64,000 nucleotides of DNA, from NCBI RefSeq assembly GCF_030812475.1, contig NZ_JAUSSR010000013.1, positions 124,001 to 188,000 of the forward strand, given 5' to 3'. This document shows positions 53,934 through 62,625 of this stretch, in pieces. Origin of the DNA: Pseudomonas lini. Lineage in GTDB: Bacteria; Pseudomonadota; Gammaproteobacteria; Pseudomonadales; Pseudomonadaceae. The notes beneath the pieces are model-generated. The model was not told where the DNA came from, ran no database searches, and saw nothing but the letters and a program-made list of their open reading frames with translations. How positions within the stretch are numbered: the stretch's first letter is position 1; each line of letters starts with the position of its first letter. The position numbers were made by a program, and so were the translations under genes.

Positions 53934-54321
53934 AAAAAGCACAAAGGGGAGCCGAAGCTCCCCTTTAATTTTGTCGTTACGTGCTCTTTTTTTATTATTG
54001 AGGGGCGGTCTGTTTTTGTTTTTAGCAACCGTGACCCTTTACCGCTGTTTTTATCGACCCCCATCCGGGATCAAGAGCAAACGTATTTTTTTGAGCGCTG
54101 ATCTGCTTTCTCGCCAAGCGATCCAACCAGTTCGGGAGCTACCTGAAGGTAGTTTTATTCTTCTCTGCCCGGTTGCGGGTCACTCCGAAAAGCACCCTGA
54201 AAAGCACATCCTCTCCAAAAAAATCTGTTAGCTGCGTCTCTGCCGTGTTGTTTTTGTTATGTCAGAGTCGTTACGTCTTATTTTTATTAGGGTTGGAACG
54301 TTTTTTTTTGTTCTTGTTATG
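53934..54321 (-). ncRNA. crcY: CrcY/CrcZ-type sRNA (Crc/Hfq-sequestering)
   Basis: Read on the minus strand, five A-rich CA motifs occur: CATAACAAGAACAAAAAAAA, CTAATAAAAATAAG, CATAACAAAAACAACA, CTAAAAACAAAAACAG and CAATAATAAAAAAAGAGC. These are the Hfq/Crc-binding decoys of CrcY/CrcZ. The transcript ends in AAAGGGGAGC-TTCG-GCTCCCCTTT and a T-run, and starts near 54321 from a sigma-54 promoter. About 388 nt, the right length. The place next to the HMG-CoA lyase gene matches what I recall for crcY of P. putida. CrcX is the alternative name. Confidence 0.9.
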
Positions 54322-54331
54322 CCATAGAGAT

Positions 54332-54349
54332 AGCAGGAGCCGTGCCAAC
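54332..54349 (-). promoter_or_regulatory. sigma-54 promoter of the CrcY-type sRNA
   Basis: On the minus strand TTGGCACGGCTCCTGCTA has GG and GC spaced by exactly 10 bp, the -24/-12 consensus. It fits activation by CbrB, the known activator of crcZ/crcY. Confidence 0.88.
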
Positions 54350-54428
54350 TTTTAAAAACCCTTTAAAATCAATGATTTGAGTTTTTCAAAGGTTTTTCCC
54401 GCCGCTAGATTCCCCACATTTGTTTCCG

Positions 54429-54470
54429 TGTTACTCGCTTGCCCCCCACTTTTGAGTCCTGGCGGTAACA
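54429..54470. promoter_or_regulatory. possible CbrB activator sites upstream of crcY
   Basis: TGTTAC and GTAACA (inverted halves) stand 30 bp apart, about 80-120 bp upstream of the sigma-54 promoter. TGTTAC/GTAACA is the half-site pair I associate with CbrB; the spacing differs from my memory of 14 bp. Confidence 0.5.
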
Positions 54471-54489
54471 CCCCGACACATCCGCCCAC

Positions 54490-55389
54490 TCACTGCGCGC
54501 TACGCGCCCTGGCCACCCGCGACCCACTGGCGCGTCCCAGCACCGTGCTGATCTGCTGACCCGCCACAATCAACGCTTCAAGGTCGATACCACTATCGAT
54601 ACCCAAGCCATTGAGCAGGTAGATCACATCCTCAGTGGCCACGTTACCGCTGGCGCCCTTGGCGTAAGGGCAGCCACCAAGGCCGGCAATCGAACTGTCG
54701 AACACCGACACCCCTTCCAGCAAACTGGCGTAGATATTGGCCATGGCCTGGCCATAGGTGTCGTGGTAATGCCCGGCGAGTTTGTCCCGTGGCACTTCCG
54801 CCGAGACCACCTCGATCAACTTGCGGGTAGCACCGGCCGTCCCGGTGCCGATGGTGTCCCCCAGGGACACTTCATAGCAGCCCATGGCATACAGCTCGCG
54901 CGCGACCAGCGCCACTTGCTCCGGCGCGACGTCACCCTCATAAGGGCAGCCCAGCACACAGGACACATACCCCCGCACACTCACCCCATGCTGCTTCGCC
55001 GCCTCCATAATCGGCACGAACCGCGCCAGGCTCTCACTGATCGAGCAATTGATGTTGCGCTGGGAAAACGCCTCGGACGCCGCGGCAAACACCGCAACCT
55101 CCTTGACCCCGGCCGCCACCGCATCCTCAAACCCGCGAAGATTGGGCGCGAGCGCCGCATAGGTCACCCCAGGCTTACGCTGAATCTGCGCAAACACCTC
55201 GGCGGAACCGGCCATCTGCGGCACCCACTTGGGCGAAACAAAACTGCCGACCTCGATGTAACTCAGCCCGGCGGCAGTCAGCGCATCGACCAACCGCACC
55301 TTGTCCGCGACACTGATGGGCTGGGCTTCATTTTGCAGTCCGTCGCGAGGGCCGACTTCGACCAGGCGTACGTGAGAGGGTAGGGACAT
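54490..55389 (-). CDS. liuE: hydroxymethylglutaryl-CoA lyase
   Basis: A 299-residue TIM-barrel lyase with the catalytic opening EVGPRDGLQNE, the metal-binding HYHDTYGQAMANIY and the HMG-CoA lyase C-terminal loop GLGGCPYAKGASGN, with its signature Cys. It splits HMG-CoA to acetyl-CoA and acetoacetate, the last step of the leucine pathway. In P. putida the homologous gene is called mvaB. The gene precedes crcY on the same strand, and a REPIN separates it from liuR. Confidence 0.96.
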   Translation of the reverse strand: MSLPSHVRLVEVGPRDGLQNEAQPISVADKVRLVDALTAAGLSYIEVGSFVSPKWVPQMAGSAEVFAQIQRKPGVTYAALAPNLRGFEDAVAAGVKEVAVFAAASEAFSQRNINCSISESLARFVPIMEAAKQHGVSVRGYVSCVLGCPYEGDVAPEQVALVARELYAMGCYEVSLGDTIGTGTAGATRKLIEVVSAEVPRDKLAGHYHDTYGQAMANIYASLLEGVSVFDSSIAGLGGCPYAKGASGNVATEDVIYLLNGLGIDSGIDLEALIVAGQQISTVLGRASGSRVARARSAQ

Positions 55390-55433
55390 GGGGGATCGAC
55401 CTGTGCTGAATACTCAGAAAAACACTGGGAGCC

Positions 55434-55535
55434 CCTGTGGGAGCGGGCTTGCCCGCGATGGACGTTAACGATGACCGGTGCCGCCTGGATAAACGCGGTG
55501 CCTCGACGTCCATCGCGAGCAAGCTCGCTCCTACA
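55434..55535. repeat. REPIN between liuR and liuE
   Basis: TGTGGGAGCGGGCTTGCCCG and an inverted GAGCAAGCTCGCTCCTACAG around a spacer with CGATGACCGGTGCCGCC. Possible read-through modulation of liuE. Confidence 0.85.
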
Positions 55536-55556
55536 GAGGATTTGTATTGAAACCTG

Positions 55557-55955
55557 CTAAACCACCTGCTGACTCTTGATCGTCAACTCCAACGCCTGAC
55601 TGCACCGCTCCTGCGCCGTATCCAACTCCAGCTTCATCTGCTCGATATCCAGCATCTGCTGCTCAAGCTGCTCCCGACGCTCGGCGATTTTGTTCAGCAT
55701 CGTCTGCAACTGCTTCTGATTGCCGCCAGTAGGGTCGTAAAGCTCAATCAACTCACGGCATTCCGCCAGTGAAAAACCAATACGCTTGCCCCGCAAAATC
55801 AGCTTCAGACTGACCTTGTCCCGTGGCGAATAGATGCGTTCCTGCCCACGCCGCTCAGGGCTGAGCAGCCCTTGCTCTTCATAAAAGCGAATGGCCCGGG
55901 TGGTGATGTCGAGCTCGCGGGCGAGATCGGAAATGCTATAGGTCTGGCTGCTCAT
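55557..55955 (-). CDS. liuR: MerR family regulator of the leucine/isovalerate genes
   Basis: A 132-residue MerR protein: HTH at about 1-70 (YSISDLARELDITTRAIRFY), then a long coiled coil (EQLEQQMLDIEQMKLELD) for dimerisation. No cysteine triad of metal sensors; LiuR responds to branched-chain acyl-CoA intermediates. A 16-bp palindrome stands upstream and repeats in front of liuA. It lies upstream of liuE on the same strand. Confidence 0.92.
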   Translation of the reverse strand: MSSQTYSISDLARELDITTRAIRFYEEQGLLSPERRGQERIYSPRDKVSLKLILRGKRIGFSLAECRELIELYDPTGGNQKQLQTMLNKIAERREQLEQQMLDIEQMKLELDTAQERCSQALELTIKSQQVV

Positions 55956-55997
55956 GGAAGCGCTCGAAAAAGGTCATGGCGCTAAGCTAATGGCAGG

Positions 55998-56013
55998 TTG
56001 ACGTTTACGTCAA
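55998..56013 (-). promoter_or_regulatory. LiuR-type operator upstream of liuR
   Basis: TTGACGTTTACGTCAA, related to the two palindromes before liuA. It lies 43 bp upstream of the liuR ATG and overlaps a TTGACG -35 box on the minus strand, fitting autoregulation. Confidence 0.75.
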
Positions 56014-56102
56014 GGGGCGCAAGCCTTTCGAGACATCACACCCCAGGTTCCACCGACCTGCGGCGTGAGAGCTTGCCTATGGTGATTGGGTCTACCCCCC
56101 CC

Positions 56103-56209
56103 CTGTAGGAGCTGGCTTGCCAGCGAAGAGGCCAGCACATCCAACATTGATGTCGACTGACCTGACGCCTTCGCTGCGGTGCGGCGATCCGACAAGCCAG
56201 CTCCTACAA
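56103..56209. repeat. REPIN with long-loop variant
   Basis: CTGTAGGAGCTGGCTTGCCA faces CGCTGCGGTGCGGCGATCCG...AAGCCAGCTCCTACA, so one half has the extended loop. Confidence 0.88.
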
Positions 56210-56272
56210 GGGCAACCCGCTCACCACAGCATTTGGCAGCGCCTGAAAGGTGTGTAAATACCTACGCAGATC

Positions 56273-56308
56273 AAAAACAAACCCGGGCGCATCAGCGCCC
56301 GGTTTTTT
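56273..56308 (-). terminator. Rho-independent terminator after the chemoreceptor gene
   Basis: CCGGGCGC and GCGCCCGG pair around ATCA; A/T tracts on both sides could make it bidirectional. Confidence 0.85.
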
Positions 56309-56323
56309 ACCTAAAGACAGCAA

Positions 56324-57889
56324 TCACCGATTAAACCGCTCCACCAACGAATACTGCGTATTTGCCGTCTTCGTCAGCTCTTCACTCAACAACGCCGAGT
56401 GCTGCGCCTGCACCGACGTCTGATCCGCCAGAAGCGAAATATTGCTGATGTTGCGACTGATCTCCTCAGCCACCGCACTTTGCTCTTCCGTCGCTGCCGC
56501 AATCTGCGTGGTCATGTCGGTAATGTTTGCCACCGCCTCACTGATCCCCACCAGCGCCTGATCCGCTTCCAGCACCCGCGCCACACCTTCCTCGGCCTGA
56601 CGATGCCCGGCCTCCATGGTTTGCACCGCCGTGCTCGCGGTCTGCTGCAGCTTGGCGATCAAAGCATGAATCTGTCCGGTCGACTCACTGGTACGTTGCG
56701 CCAATTGCCGCACTTCATCGGCCACCACCGCAAACCCACGACCCATCTCCCCGGCACGCGCCGCTTCAATGGCCGCGTTCAACGCCAGCAGGTTGGTCTG
56801 GTCGGCGATGCCTTTGATCACATCCACCACGCCACCAATTTCGTTACTGTCCTTGGCCAGCTGGGTCACGGTCAAACCGGTTTCCCCGACCACCACCGAC
56901 AGGCGCTGAATGGCTTCGCGGGTTTCCCCGGCAATATCCCGCCCGCGACCGGTCAGACGATTAGCCTCCTGAGTCGCATCCGCCGTACGCTGCACGTGGC
57001 TGGCCACTTCCTGAGTCGTCGCCGCCATCTGGTTAACGGCCGTCGCCACTTGCTCGGTTTCCACGCGCTGACGCTCCAACCCGGTGGAGCTGTTGTGTGC
57101 CAGCGTATCGGACTGTTTCGCCTGCTCGGTCAGGTGCTCGGCCGTGTCCTGCAGACGGGTCAGGCAGGTTTTCAAACGCGCTTCCTGACTCAGAATCGAC
57201 ATTTCCAATCGCGCCTGATCACCGCGACTGTCGGTGTACATCTGCGCAATCAACGGATCAGACGTGGTCTGCTCGGCCAGACGCAATAACCGCTTGAGCC
57301 CACGCTGCTGCCAGCGCAACCCCATCAACCCTAACGGCACCGACAGCCCGGCGGCGAGAGCAAAGCCCCATTGCGAATTCAGCGACGCACCAATCATGAA
57401 ACTCAACTGACTGACCAGAATGAACGGCAACCAATCCTGCATCACCGGCAGCCATTTATCCGTGGAAGGCACGGCCGACTTGCCCTGATTCAGGCGCTGG
57501 TAAAGCGCTTCGGCACGGCGAATCTGTTCGGCGGTGGGCTTGACCCGCACCGACTCGTAACCGACGACTTGCTGGCCTTCAAACACCGGCGTCACATAGG
57601 CGTTCACCCAGTAATGATCACCGCTCTTGCAGCGATTCTTGACAATGCCCATCCATGGCAAGCCCTGCTTCAGCGTGCCCCACATGTGCGCGAACACCGC
57701 AGAAGGCACGTCGGGGTGACGCACCTGATTGTGCGGCGCACGGATCAGCTCCTCACGGGAAAACCCGCTGATCTCGACGAAGGCGTCATTGCAGTAGGTA
57801 ATCACGCCCTTGGCATCGGTGGTGGAAATCAACCGTTGCTGAGCCGGGAAGGTCCGTTCGCGTTGGGTAACAGGCTGGTTGTTGCGCAT
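56324..57889 (-). CDS. methyl-accepting chemotaxis protein, Aer-like (PAS)
   Basis: A 521-residue chemoreceptor. An N-terminal PAS domain (about 10-110; TYCNDAFVEISGFSREEL and KNRCKSGDHYWVNAYVTPVF) is followed by a membrane segment near 150-200, and the signalling domain (about 270-500) with the hairpin tip GIADQTNLLALNAAIEAARA. Aer-type proteins sense redox via FAD and steer energy taxis. No periplasmic ligand domain is seen. The terminator follows. Confidence 0.94.
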   Translation of the reverse strand: MRNNQPVTQRERTFPAQQRLISTTDAKGVITYCNDAFVEISGFSREELIRAPHNQVRHPDVPSAVFAHMWGTLKQGLPWMGIVKNRCKSGDHYWVNAYVTPVFEGQQVVGYESVRVKPTAEQIRRAEALYQRLNQGKSAVPSTDKWLPVMQDWLPFILVSQLSFMIGASLNSQWGFALAAGLSVPLGLMGLRWQQRGLKRLLRLAEQTTSDPLIAQMYTDSRGDQARLEMSILSQEARLKTCLTRLQDTAEHLTEQAKQSDTLAHNSSTGLERQRVETEQVATAVNQMAATTQEVASHVQRTADATQEANRLTGRGRDIAGETREAIQRLSVVVGETGLTVTQLAKDSNEIGGVVDVIKGIADQTNLLALNAAIEAARAGEMGRGFAVVADEVRQLAQRTSESTGQIHALIAKLQQTASTAVQTMEAGHRQAEEGVARVLEADQALVGISEAVANITDMTTQIAAATEEQSAVAEEISRNISNISLLADQTSVQAQHSALLSEELTKTANTQYSLVERFNR

Positions 57890-58019
57890 GGCTATATTCA
57901 GTCCGTGAGGCTTTGACAGGGTGTCGGCGGGGGCGCGGATTTGTTGAGTTTTATTTTAAGAGGAGATGGCCGCACCGATCGCTCATGTTCTTCATGACGA
58001 GCTGATGGCCGACCCGACT

Positions 58020-58262
58020 CCCGCAGACATACCCCGATCTAATTGTAGGAGCTGGCTTGCCAGCGAAGGCGGCTTCACAGCCAACCTGTCCCCCGCAGAC
58101 ATACCCCGATCCAATTGTAGGAGCTGGCTTGCCAGCGAAGGCGGCGCCACAGCCAACATGATTCCCGCAGATGTACTCCGATCTAATGTAGGAGCTGGCT
58201 TGCCAGCGAAGGCGGCGCCACAGCCGATACGACTCCCGCAGATGTACTCCGATCTGATGGTA
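58020..58262. repeat. 72-bp tandem array of half-REPs
   Basis: Units starting CCCGCAGA(C/T) at 58020, 58092, 58164 and 58235 are 72, 72 and 71 bp apart. The first three each end with GTAGGAGCTGGCTTGCCAGC and a GAAGGCGG tail; the last unit decays after the leader. All REP halves point the same way and none has an inverted partner. Confidence 0.9.
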
Positions 58263-58287
58263 GGTCGGCTCTCTCCAGAATTATGCT

Positions 58288-58455
58288 TCAAACGCAGACG
58301 CCAGCCATGACGCCTACAGGCTCCATGTCCTTGCCTTTTAGCACCGCGGCTTTCATGAAGCGTCGCTGATTAACGGATGTCGGGCCACCCAGACGCTTAG
58401 CCTCCGCGATATATTCAGCTACCTGCAAAGGTGTTGCGTTCTGCGTCTTTTGCAT
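58288..58455 (-). CDS. small hypothetical protein (55 residues)
   Basis: MQKTQNATPLQVAEYIAEAK is the start; the rest has a helix-rich, basic middle (GGPTSVNQRRFMKAAVLKGK). No ribosome site of note (CACTCC) and no family is recognised. It is a clean ORF between a REP array and the 3' end of the low-GC membrane protein, on the same strand. It may be a remnant or accessory of the T6SS island. Confidence 0.4.
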   Translation of the reverse strand: MQKTQNATPLQVAEYIAEAKRLGGPTSVNQRRFMKAAVLKGKDMEPVGVMAGVCV

Positions 58456-58647
58456 GGAGTGGACACCTGTAAAGGCTACTGGATTGCAATATTAGGCTGC
58501 CAATTGGAAGGCCGACTTCGCCGCCGAATTGTCGCGATGCTGTGTAAGAGAGCAGACGACGAACCCGACCAGGATCGACCCCATTCAAGGTGGAGCGAAA
58601 TGCGATCACGACTACGAGCAAAGCGCTGGTGCCCGGGCAGCAAAGAA

Positions 58648-59049
58648 CTAGGTTCGCTGGGGTGGGTAGATTCGGCAATAAGCAAGTCCAAGTGCAGTGA
58701 TAGTATATGCGATTCCAATCGTAATATGGTTTGGGGTATACCAATAGAAAGCGTTGCCTAAAAGAATGATAGTAGAAAGTGCAGCAGAGATAATTGACCA
58801 GCCCTTTAGGATTGATGCAATGGGGCGGCTGTTAATATTTGTTTTATAAATGTCTGGTTGTGTGACGTGTAAAATTAATAAAATAAGACATGTCGCAAGA
58901 ATTTCGCCAATGGGCAGTGCGATTGAATCTTGAGCGATACCATAGATTCCAGAGTCATAGTTTTCTTTGATGACCAGAATTCCTATGGCGGCAGTGATCA
59001 GAATTAGTGCCGGATATATCCAGGTGATGGCGATCTTTAGTTTCTTCAT
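58648..59049 (-). CDS. low-GC membrane protein, possible immunity protein
   Basis: A 133-residue protein with about four membrane segments (ITWIYPALILITAAIGILVI; EILATCLILLILHV; SIISAALSTIILLG; ITIGIAYTITALGLAYC). The gene is clearly AT-rich compared with its surroundings, in line with recent transfer. It lies in the region before vgrG, with no toxin directly beside it. Small polytopic proteins of this kind are often immunity proteins to contact-dependent toxins; here that is inference. Confidence 0.65.
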   Translation of the reverse strand: MKKLKIAITWIYPALILITAAIGILVIKENYDSGIYGIAQDSIALPIGEILATCLILLILHVTQPDIYKTNINSRPIASILKGWSIISAALSTIILLGNAFYWYTPNHITIGIAYTITALGLAYCRIYPPQRT

Positions 59050-59107
59050 TTTTTTGAGGCGTTGATTGTGCTAGCTATACACAATCAACGCTATACTCGT
59101 TTGTGGA

Positions 59108-59344
59108 TTAATTTGGTTGGTCGCCAGTACCGCTCTCAATCGAACCACGCATGGAGAGGTTTTCCAGCACCTGGGTCACGGCCTGAATTCGATAGTTGGC
59201 CGCGTCGACCAGCACATCCAGTGGCGCCTGGGTATCGACGAAGAGGGTAGGCATGTCGCTGCAGTTATTGGTGAGCGCCTTGAAGCGATTTTCGGGGTGA
59301 GGGGTTGGTTTTATGTAGGGTAAGTCGGAAGTGCTTGATGTCAT
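59108..59344 (-). CDS. DUF3077-type small protein
   Basis: A 78-residue protein from MTSSTSDLPYIKPTPHPENR. The pattern (VDTQAPLDVLVDAANYRIQAVTQVLENLS) matches the small Pseudomonas DUF3077/DUF6124 group, related in style to the gene at 44328. Such genes are dispersed in accessory regions of this genus. Function is unknown. Confidence 0.6.
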   Translation of the reverse strand: MTSSTSDLPYIKPTPHPENRFKALTNNCSDMPTLFVDTQAPLDVLVDAANYRIQAVTQVLENLSMRGSIESGTGDQPN

Positions 59345-59910
59345 TTTTTAGGGGTCTTGGAGAGTTAGTTCAAGCTACAGCGTTGATGAGCGGTGAATCT
59401 TCAAGGGTTCCTACGCCCTGCCACAGCATTGGCAGTGGCAGCGAAAGACTACCCATGCAGCACAGGTCGCACCAGTTCATGCAAACCGCTAAAACTTGAA
59501 GGAAATCTCCGACGATTACGTCACGAAATTCCATTGGCCGTCAGATCCACTCCTCGAACAAATCCCGCTCCCAAAAATCGACGCAAGCCCGCAAAAGCGA
59601 GGCTTGAACCCGACTGATCACGAAGCGGTCACAACATTCGTCAGGCTCAACGGCGACGATTTCGAACTCACTTTCACACGCAAAACAAGGCGCGGGACAC
59701 CGTACGTAGAATCAGTGAGAAAAGAAGTAAGGAAAGGTCGGTGCAGCGAGTAGGAAAATTCGCTCCCGTTGAAAACCGACACTTCCTACGCACTCATCAG
59801 AACCGTCTTATTTCCAACTAAGTCAACTTCACCAAAGCTTCCAAACCCCAGGACCAGGGTGGAAGCAAAGCCCTTCCTCTCGTCAACATTCAGACCAGGA
59901 AGGCCTGACC
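59345..59910. other. gene-poor stretch before vgrG
   Basis: Only a weak ORF is seen (59496-59753, from a TTG; DDYVTKFHWPSDPLLEQIPL then a basic tail). It lacks a ribosome site and family features. A vgrG promoter is expected here but no clear -10/-35 pair is convincing. Confidence 0.35.
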
Positions 59911-62625
59911 ATGCCCAACCCCATACGCACCTTCTTCGACCACAGCCGCCACAAGCTCAGCGTCCACAACTTCGACGCCACCCTCGACGTCCTGGCCTTC
60001 CACGGCGAAGAACAACTCAGCCAGCCGTTCCACTACGTCATCGAATTCACCTGCACCGAACAGGACCTCGCCGCCGACCAACTGCTCAACCGCGAGGCCC
60101 GCTTCAGCCTGCACGCCCCACCGCGCCCGTTCACGTTCCTGACCCGGGACCTGCCGATCAAACCGCTGCGCACCCTGCACGGCGTGGTCACCGGCTTCAA
60201 ACGCCTGTCCGGCTCTGTCGACGAAGCGCGCTACGAAATCACCCTGCAACCGCGCCTGGCACTGCTCGCCCGCGGCCAGCAGTTTCGCCTTTACCAACAC
60301 CAGTCGGTGCCGCAAATCGTCGAACACATCCTGCGCAGCCGCCACGATTTCAGGGGCGAGGATTTTTTCTTCAAGCTCACCCGCAAGTACCCGAAACGCC
60401 TGCAAGTCATGCAGTACGGCGAAAGCGACCTGGCCTTTATCGCCCGGCTGCTGGCCGAGGTCGGCATCTGGTACCGCTTCACCAGCGATGAACGCCTGCT
60501 CATCGATGTCGTCGAATTCCATGACGACCAGCTGCATTACCAGTCCGGCCTCGAGCTGCCGTACCACTCACCCGCCGGCCTGAGCAGCAGCGAGCAGGAC
60601 GGCGTCTGGGCCTTGCAAACCCAACACCAGGTGGTGGAACGCCAGGTCAACATCCGCACCTACCAGCACCGCGACGCCTACGCCCACCTGGACGGCGAGA
60701 TCGACCACACCCGCGGCGCGACCACCACCTACGGCGAGGCCTACCACTACGCCGAACCCTACACCGCCCTCGGCGACCGCTACCAGTTCTACGAAGACCT
60801 GCCGCCGGAAACCGGCTACTTCTACGCCCGCCTGCAACACGAACGCTACCTCAACGACCAGACCCGCCTCAGCGGCACCAGCAGCAGCGCCACCCTGGCC
60901 CCCGGTCAGAAGCTGATGATCTCCGGCGGCGCGCCCCAGGCCTTCGCCCCCGGCACGGTGATCACCCACCTCAGCACCCGCGCCGCCCGCGATGCCAGCT
61001 TCGAAGCCCGGTTCCAGGCCATTCCCTACTCGGAAAGCGTGTGCTTTCGCCCGCCATTGCAGCCCAAGCCGCAGATCGCCGGCACCGTCCCGGCCCGGGT
61101 CAGCAACCCGCAAAAACACGACCCCTACGCCGAAATCGACGTCGAAGGGCGCTACCGCGTGCACTTCCTGTTCGACCGCGACACCTGGCAACCGGGCCAG
61201 GAAAGCATGTGGCTGCGCCTGGCCCGGCCGTATGCCGGCGACACCCACGGCCTGCACCTGCCGCTGATCGCCGGCACCGAAGTGGCAGTGGCCTTCGAAC
61301 AGGGCGATCCGGATCGGCCGTACATCGCCCATGCCTTGCACGACAGCCAACACCCGGACCACGTGACCCTGCGTGCACGCAATTACAAGCGCAACGTGCT
61401 GCGTACGCCGGCCAACAACAAGCTGCGGATGGAGGACACCCGGGGCAAAGAGCACGTCAAGCTGAGTACCGAGCACAGTGGCAAGAGCCAGCTGAATCTG
61501 GGGCATTTGGTCGATGCCGAACAGCAGAAGCGCGGGGAAGGCTTTGAGTTGCGCACCGATGGCTGGGGGGCGATTCGGGCGGGGAAGGGGTTGTTGATCA
61601 GTACTGATGAGCAGCCGAAAGCGCAGGGGCCGGTCCTGGACATGAGCGCCGCCATCGGTCATCTGCAACAGGCGGGCGAGCAGTTGCAACACCTCTCTGT
61701 CGATGCCCAGGCCGCCAACGCAGATCCCGCGGATGTGCAGGCACAAATGGCATTCGTGCGCCAACAACTCGAAGAGCTCAAAGCCGCCGTCGTACTCCTC
61801 AGCGCACCCCAGGGCATCGCCCTCACCAGCGGCAAGCACCTGCAACTGGCCGCGCAAAACAACCTGATGCTCAACGCCGGGGGCGAAGCCGACCTCAGCG
61901 TGGTCAAGCGCCTGTTCATCGGCGTGGGGCAGGGGCTGAGCCTGTTCGTGCGCAAGCTGGGCATCAAGCTGATCGCCAACCACGGGCCAGTCAGCGTGCA
62001 AGCGCAAAACGACACGCTCGAACTAATCGCTCGTCACGGCCTGGCAATCACCAGCACCGAAGACGACATCCACATCACCGCCAAGAAGAAAATCACCCTC
62101 AACGCCGGTGGCAGCTACATCACCCTCGACCCCTCCAGCATCGAATCGGGAACGGCAGGTGATTACAAAGTGAAGTCGGCGCATTTCGCCTACAGCGGCC
62201 CCGCCAGCATGAAGGCGACGCATCCCGAGTATCCACAAAGTCTGGCCAAACAGATTTTGCGCCTGAGCGTCCCGCAAGCCCCCAACGCTCCCGACCAAGG
62301 CTGGGCGGGGATGCCCTACACGCTGTACGCCGACGGCGCCGTGCTCCGGCGAGGCGTGCTGGACAAGACCGGTCAGCTGTCGATCGACCATCAAGTCGTG
62401 ACCCGCGGTTACCGCCTGGATCTGGCCAACGGCCTGCGGTTCCAGATCCCGGTCCCCACCGACTACCGCAATGCCGAGCAAGCGCATATGGCCAACAAAG
62501 GCCTGCAAAACCACCCCTCGCAAACCGACCCCGAGGTGAGCCAGCCCACCTCGCATACGGACCACCGCGCGCTGTACGCGGCGGTGCTGGAAGGCATCAC
62601 TGACCAGGAAGGGAAACCCCAATGA
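59911..62625 (+). CDS. vgrG: VgrG, T6SS spike protein with C-terminal extension
   Basis: A 904-residue VgrG, from the ATG after AGGAAGGCCTGACC. Residues 1-370 are gp27-like, 380-480 the gp5 OB-fold (VEGRYRVHFLFDRDTW; TEVAVAFEQGDPDRPYIAH), and the beta-helix/DUF2345 region runs to about 770 (LTSGKHLQLAAQNNLMLNAG; ITAKKKITLNAGGSYI). The last about 100 residues (MPYTLYADGAVLRRGVLDKT ... LDLANGLRFQIP) are an extension in the style of transthyretin-like adaptors that hold a specific effector. The next gene overlaps the stop by 4 bp (ATGA). Confidence 0.93.
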   Translation: MPNPIRTFFDHSRHKLSVHNFDATLDVLAFHGEEQLSQPFHYVIEFTCTEQDLAADQLLNREARFSLHAPPRPFTFLTRDLPIKPLRTLHGVVTGFKRLSGSVDEARYEITLQPRLALLARGQQFRLYQHQSVPQIVEHILRSRHDFRGEDFFFKLTRKYPKRLQVMQYGESDLAFIARLLAEVGIWYRFTSDERLLIDVVEFHDDQLHYQSGLELPYHSPAGLSSSEQDGVWALQTQHQVVERQVNIRTYQHRDAYAHLDGEIDHTRGATTTYGEAYHYAEPYTALGDRYQFYEDLPPETGYFYARLQHERYLNDQTRLSGTSSSATLAPGQKLMISGGAPQAFAPGTVITHLSTRAARDASFEARFQAIPYSESVCFRPPLQPKPQIAGTVPARVSNPQKHDPYAEIDVEGRYRVHFLFDRDTWQPGQESMWLRLARPYAGDTHGLHLPLIAGTEVAVAFEQGDPDRPYIAHALHDSQHPDHVTLRARNYKRNVLRTPANNKLRMEDTRGKEHVKLSTEHSGKSQLNLGHLVDAEQQKRGEGFELRTDGWGAIRAGKGLLISTDEQPKAQGPVLDMSAAIGHLQQAGEQLQHLSVDAQAANADPADVQAQMAFVRQQLEELKAAVVLLSAPQGIALTSGKHLQLAAQNNLMLNAGGEADLSVVKRLFIGVGQGLSLFVRKLGIKLIANHGPVSVQAQNDTLELIARHGLAITSTEDDIHITAKKKITLNAGGSYITLDPSSIESGTAGDYKVKSAHFAYSGPASMKATHPEYPQSLAKQILRLSVPQAPNAPDQGWAGMPYTLYADGAVLRRGVLDKTGQLSIDHQVVTRGYRLDLANGLRFQIPVPTDYRNAEQAHMANKGLQNHPSQTDPEVSQPTSHTDHRALYAAVLEGITDQEGKPQ

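Noticed and set aside
54163..54240. Frames in the crcY region that look like short ORFs
   Set aside because: Their products are low-complexity Leu/Phe strings from the T-rich strand; the RNA features explain the sequence.
59496..59753. 85-codon ORF before vgrG
   Set aside because: TTG start, no ribosome site, no recognised domain; possibly a remnant, so it is only mentioned in the gap entry.
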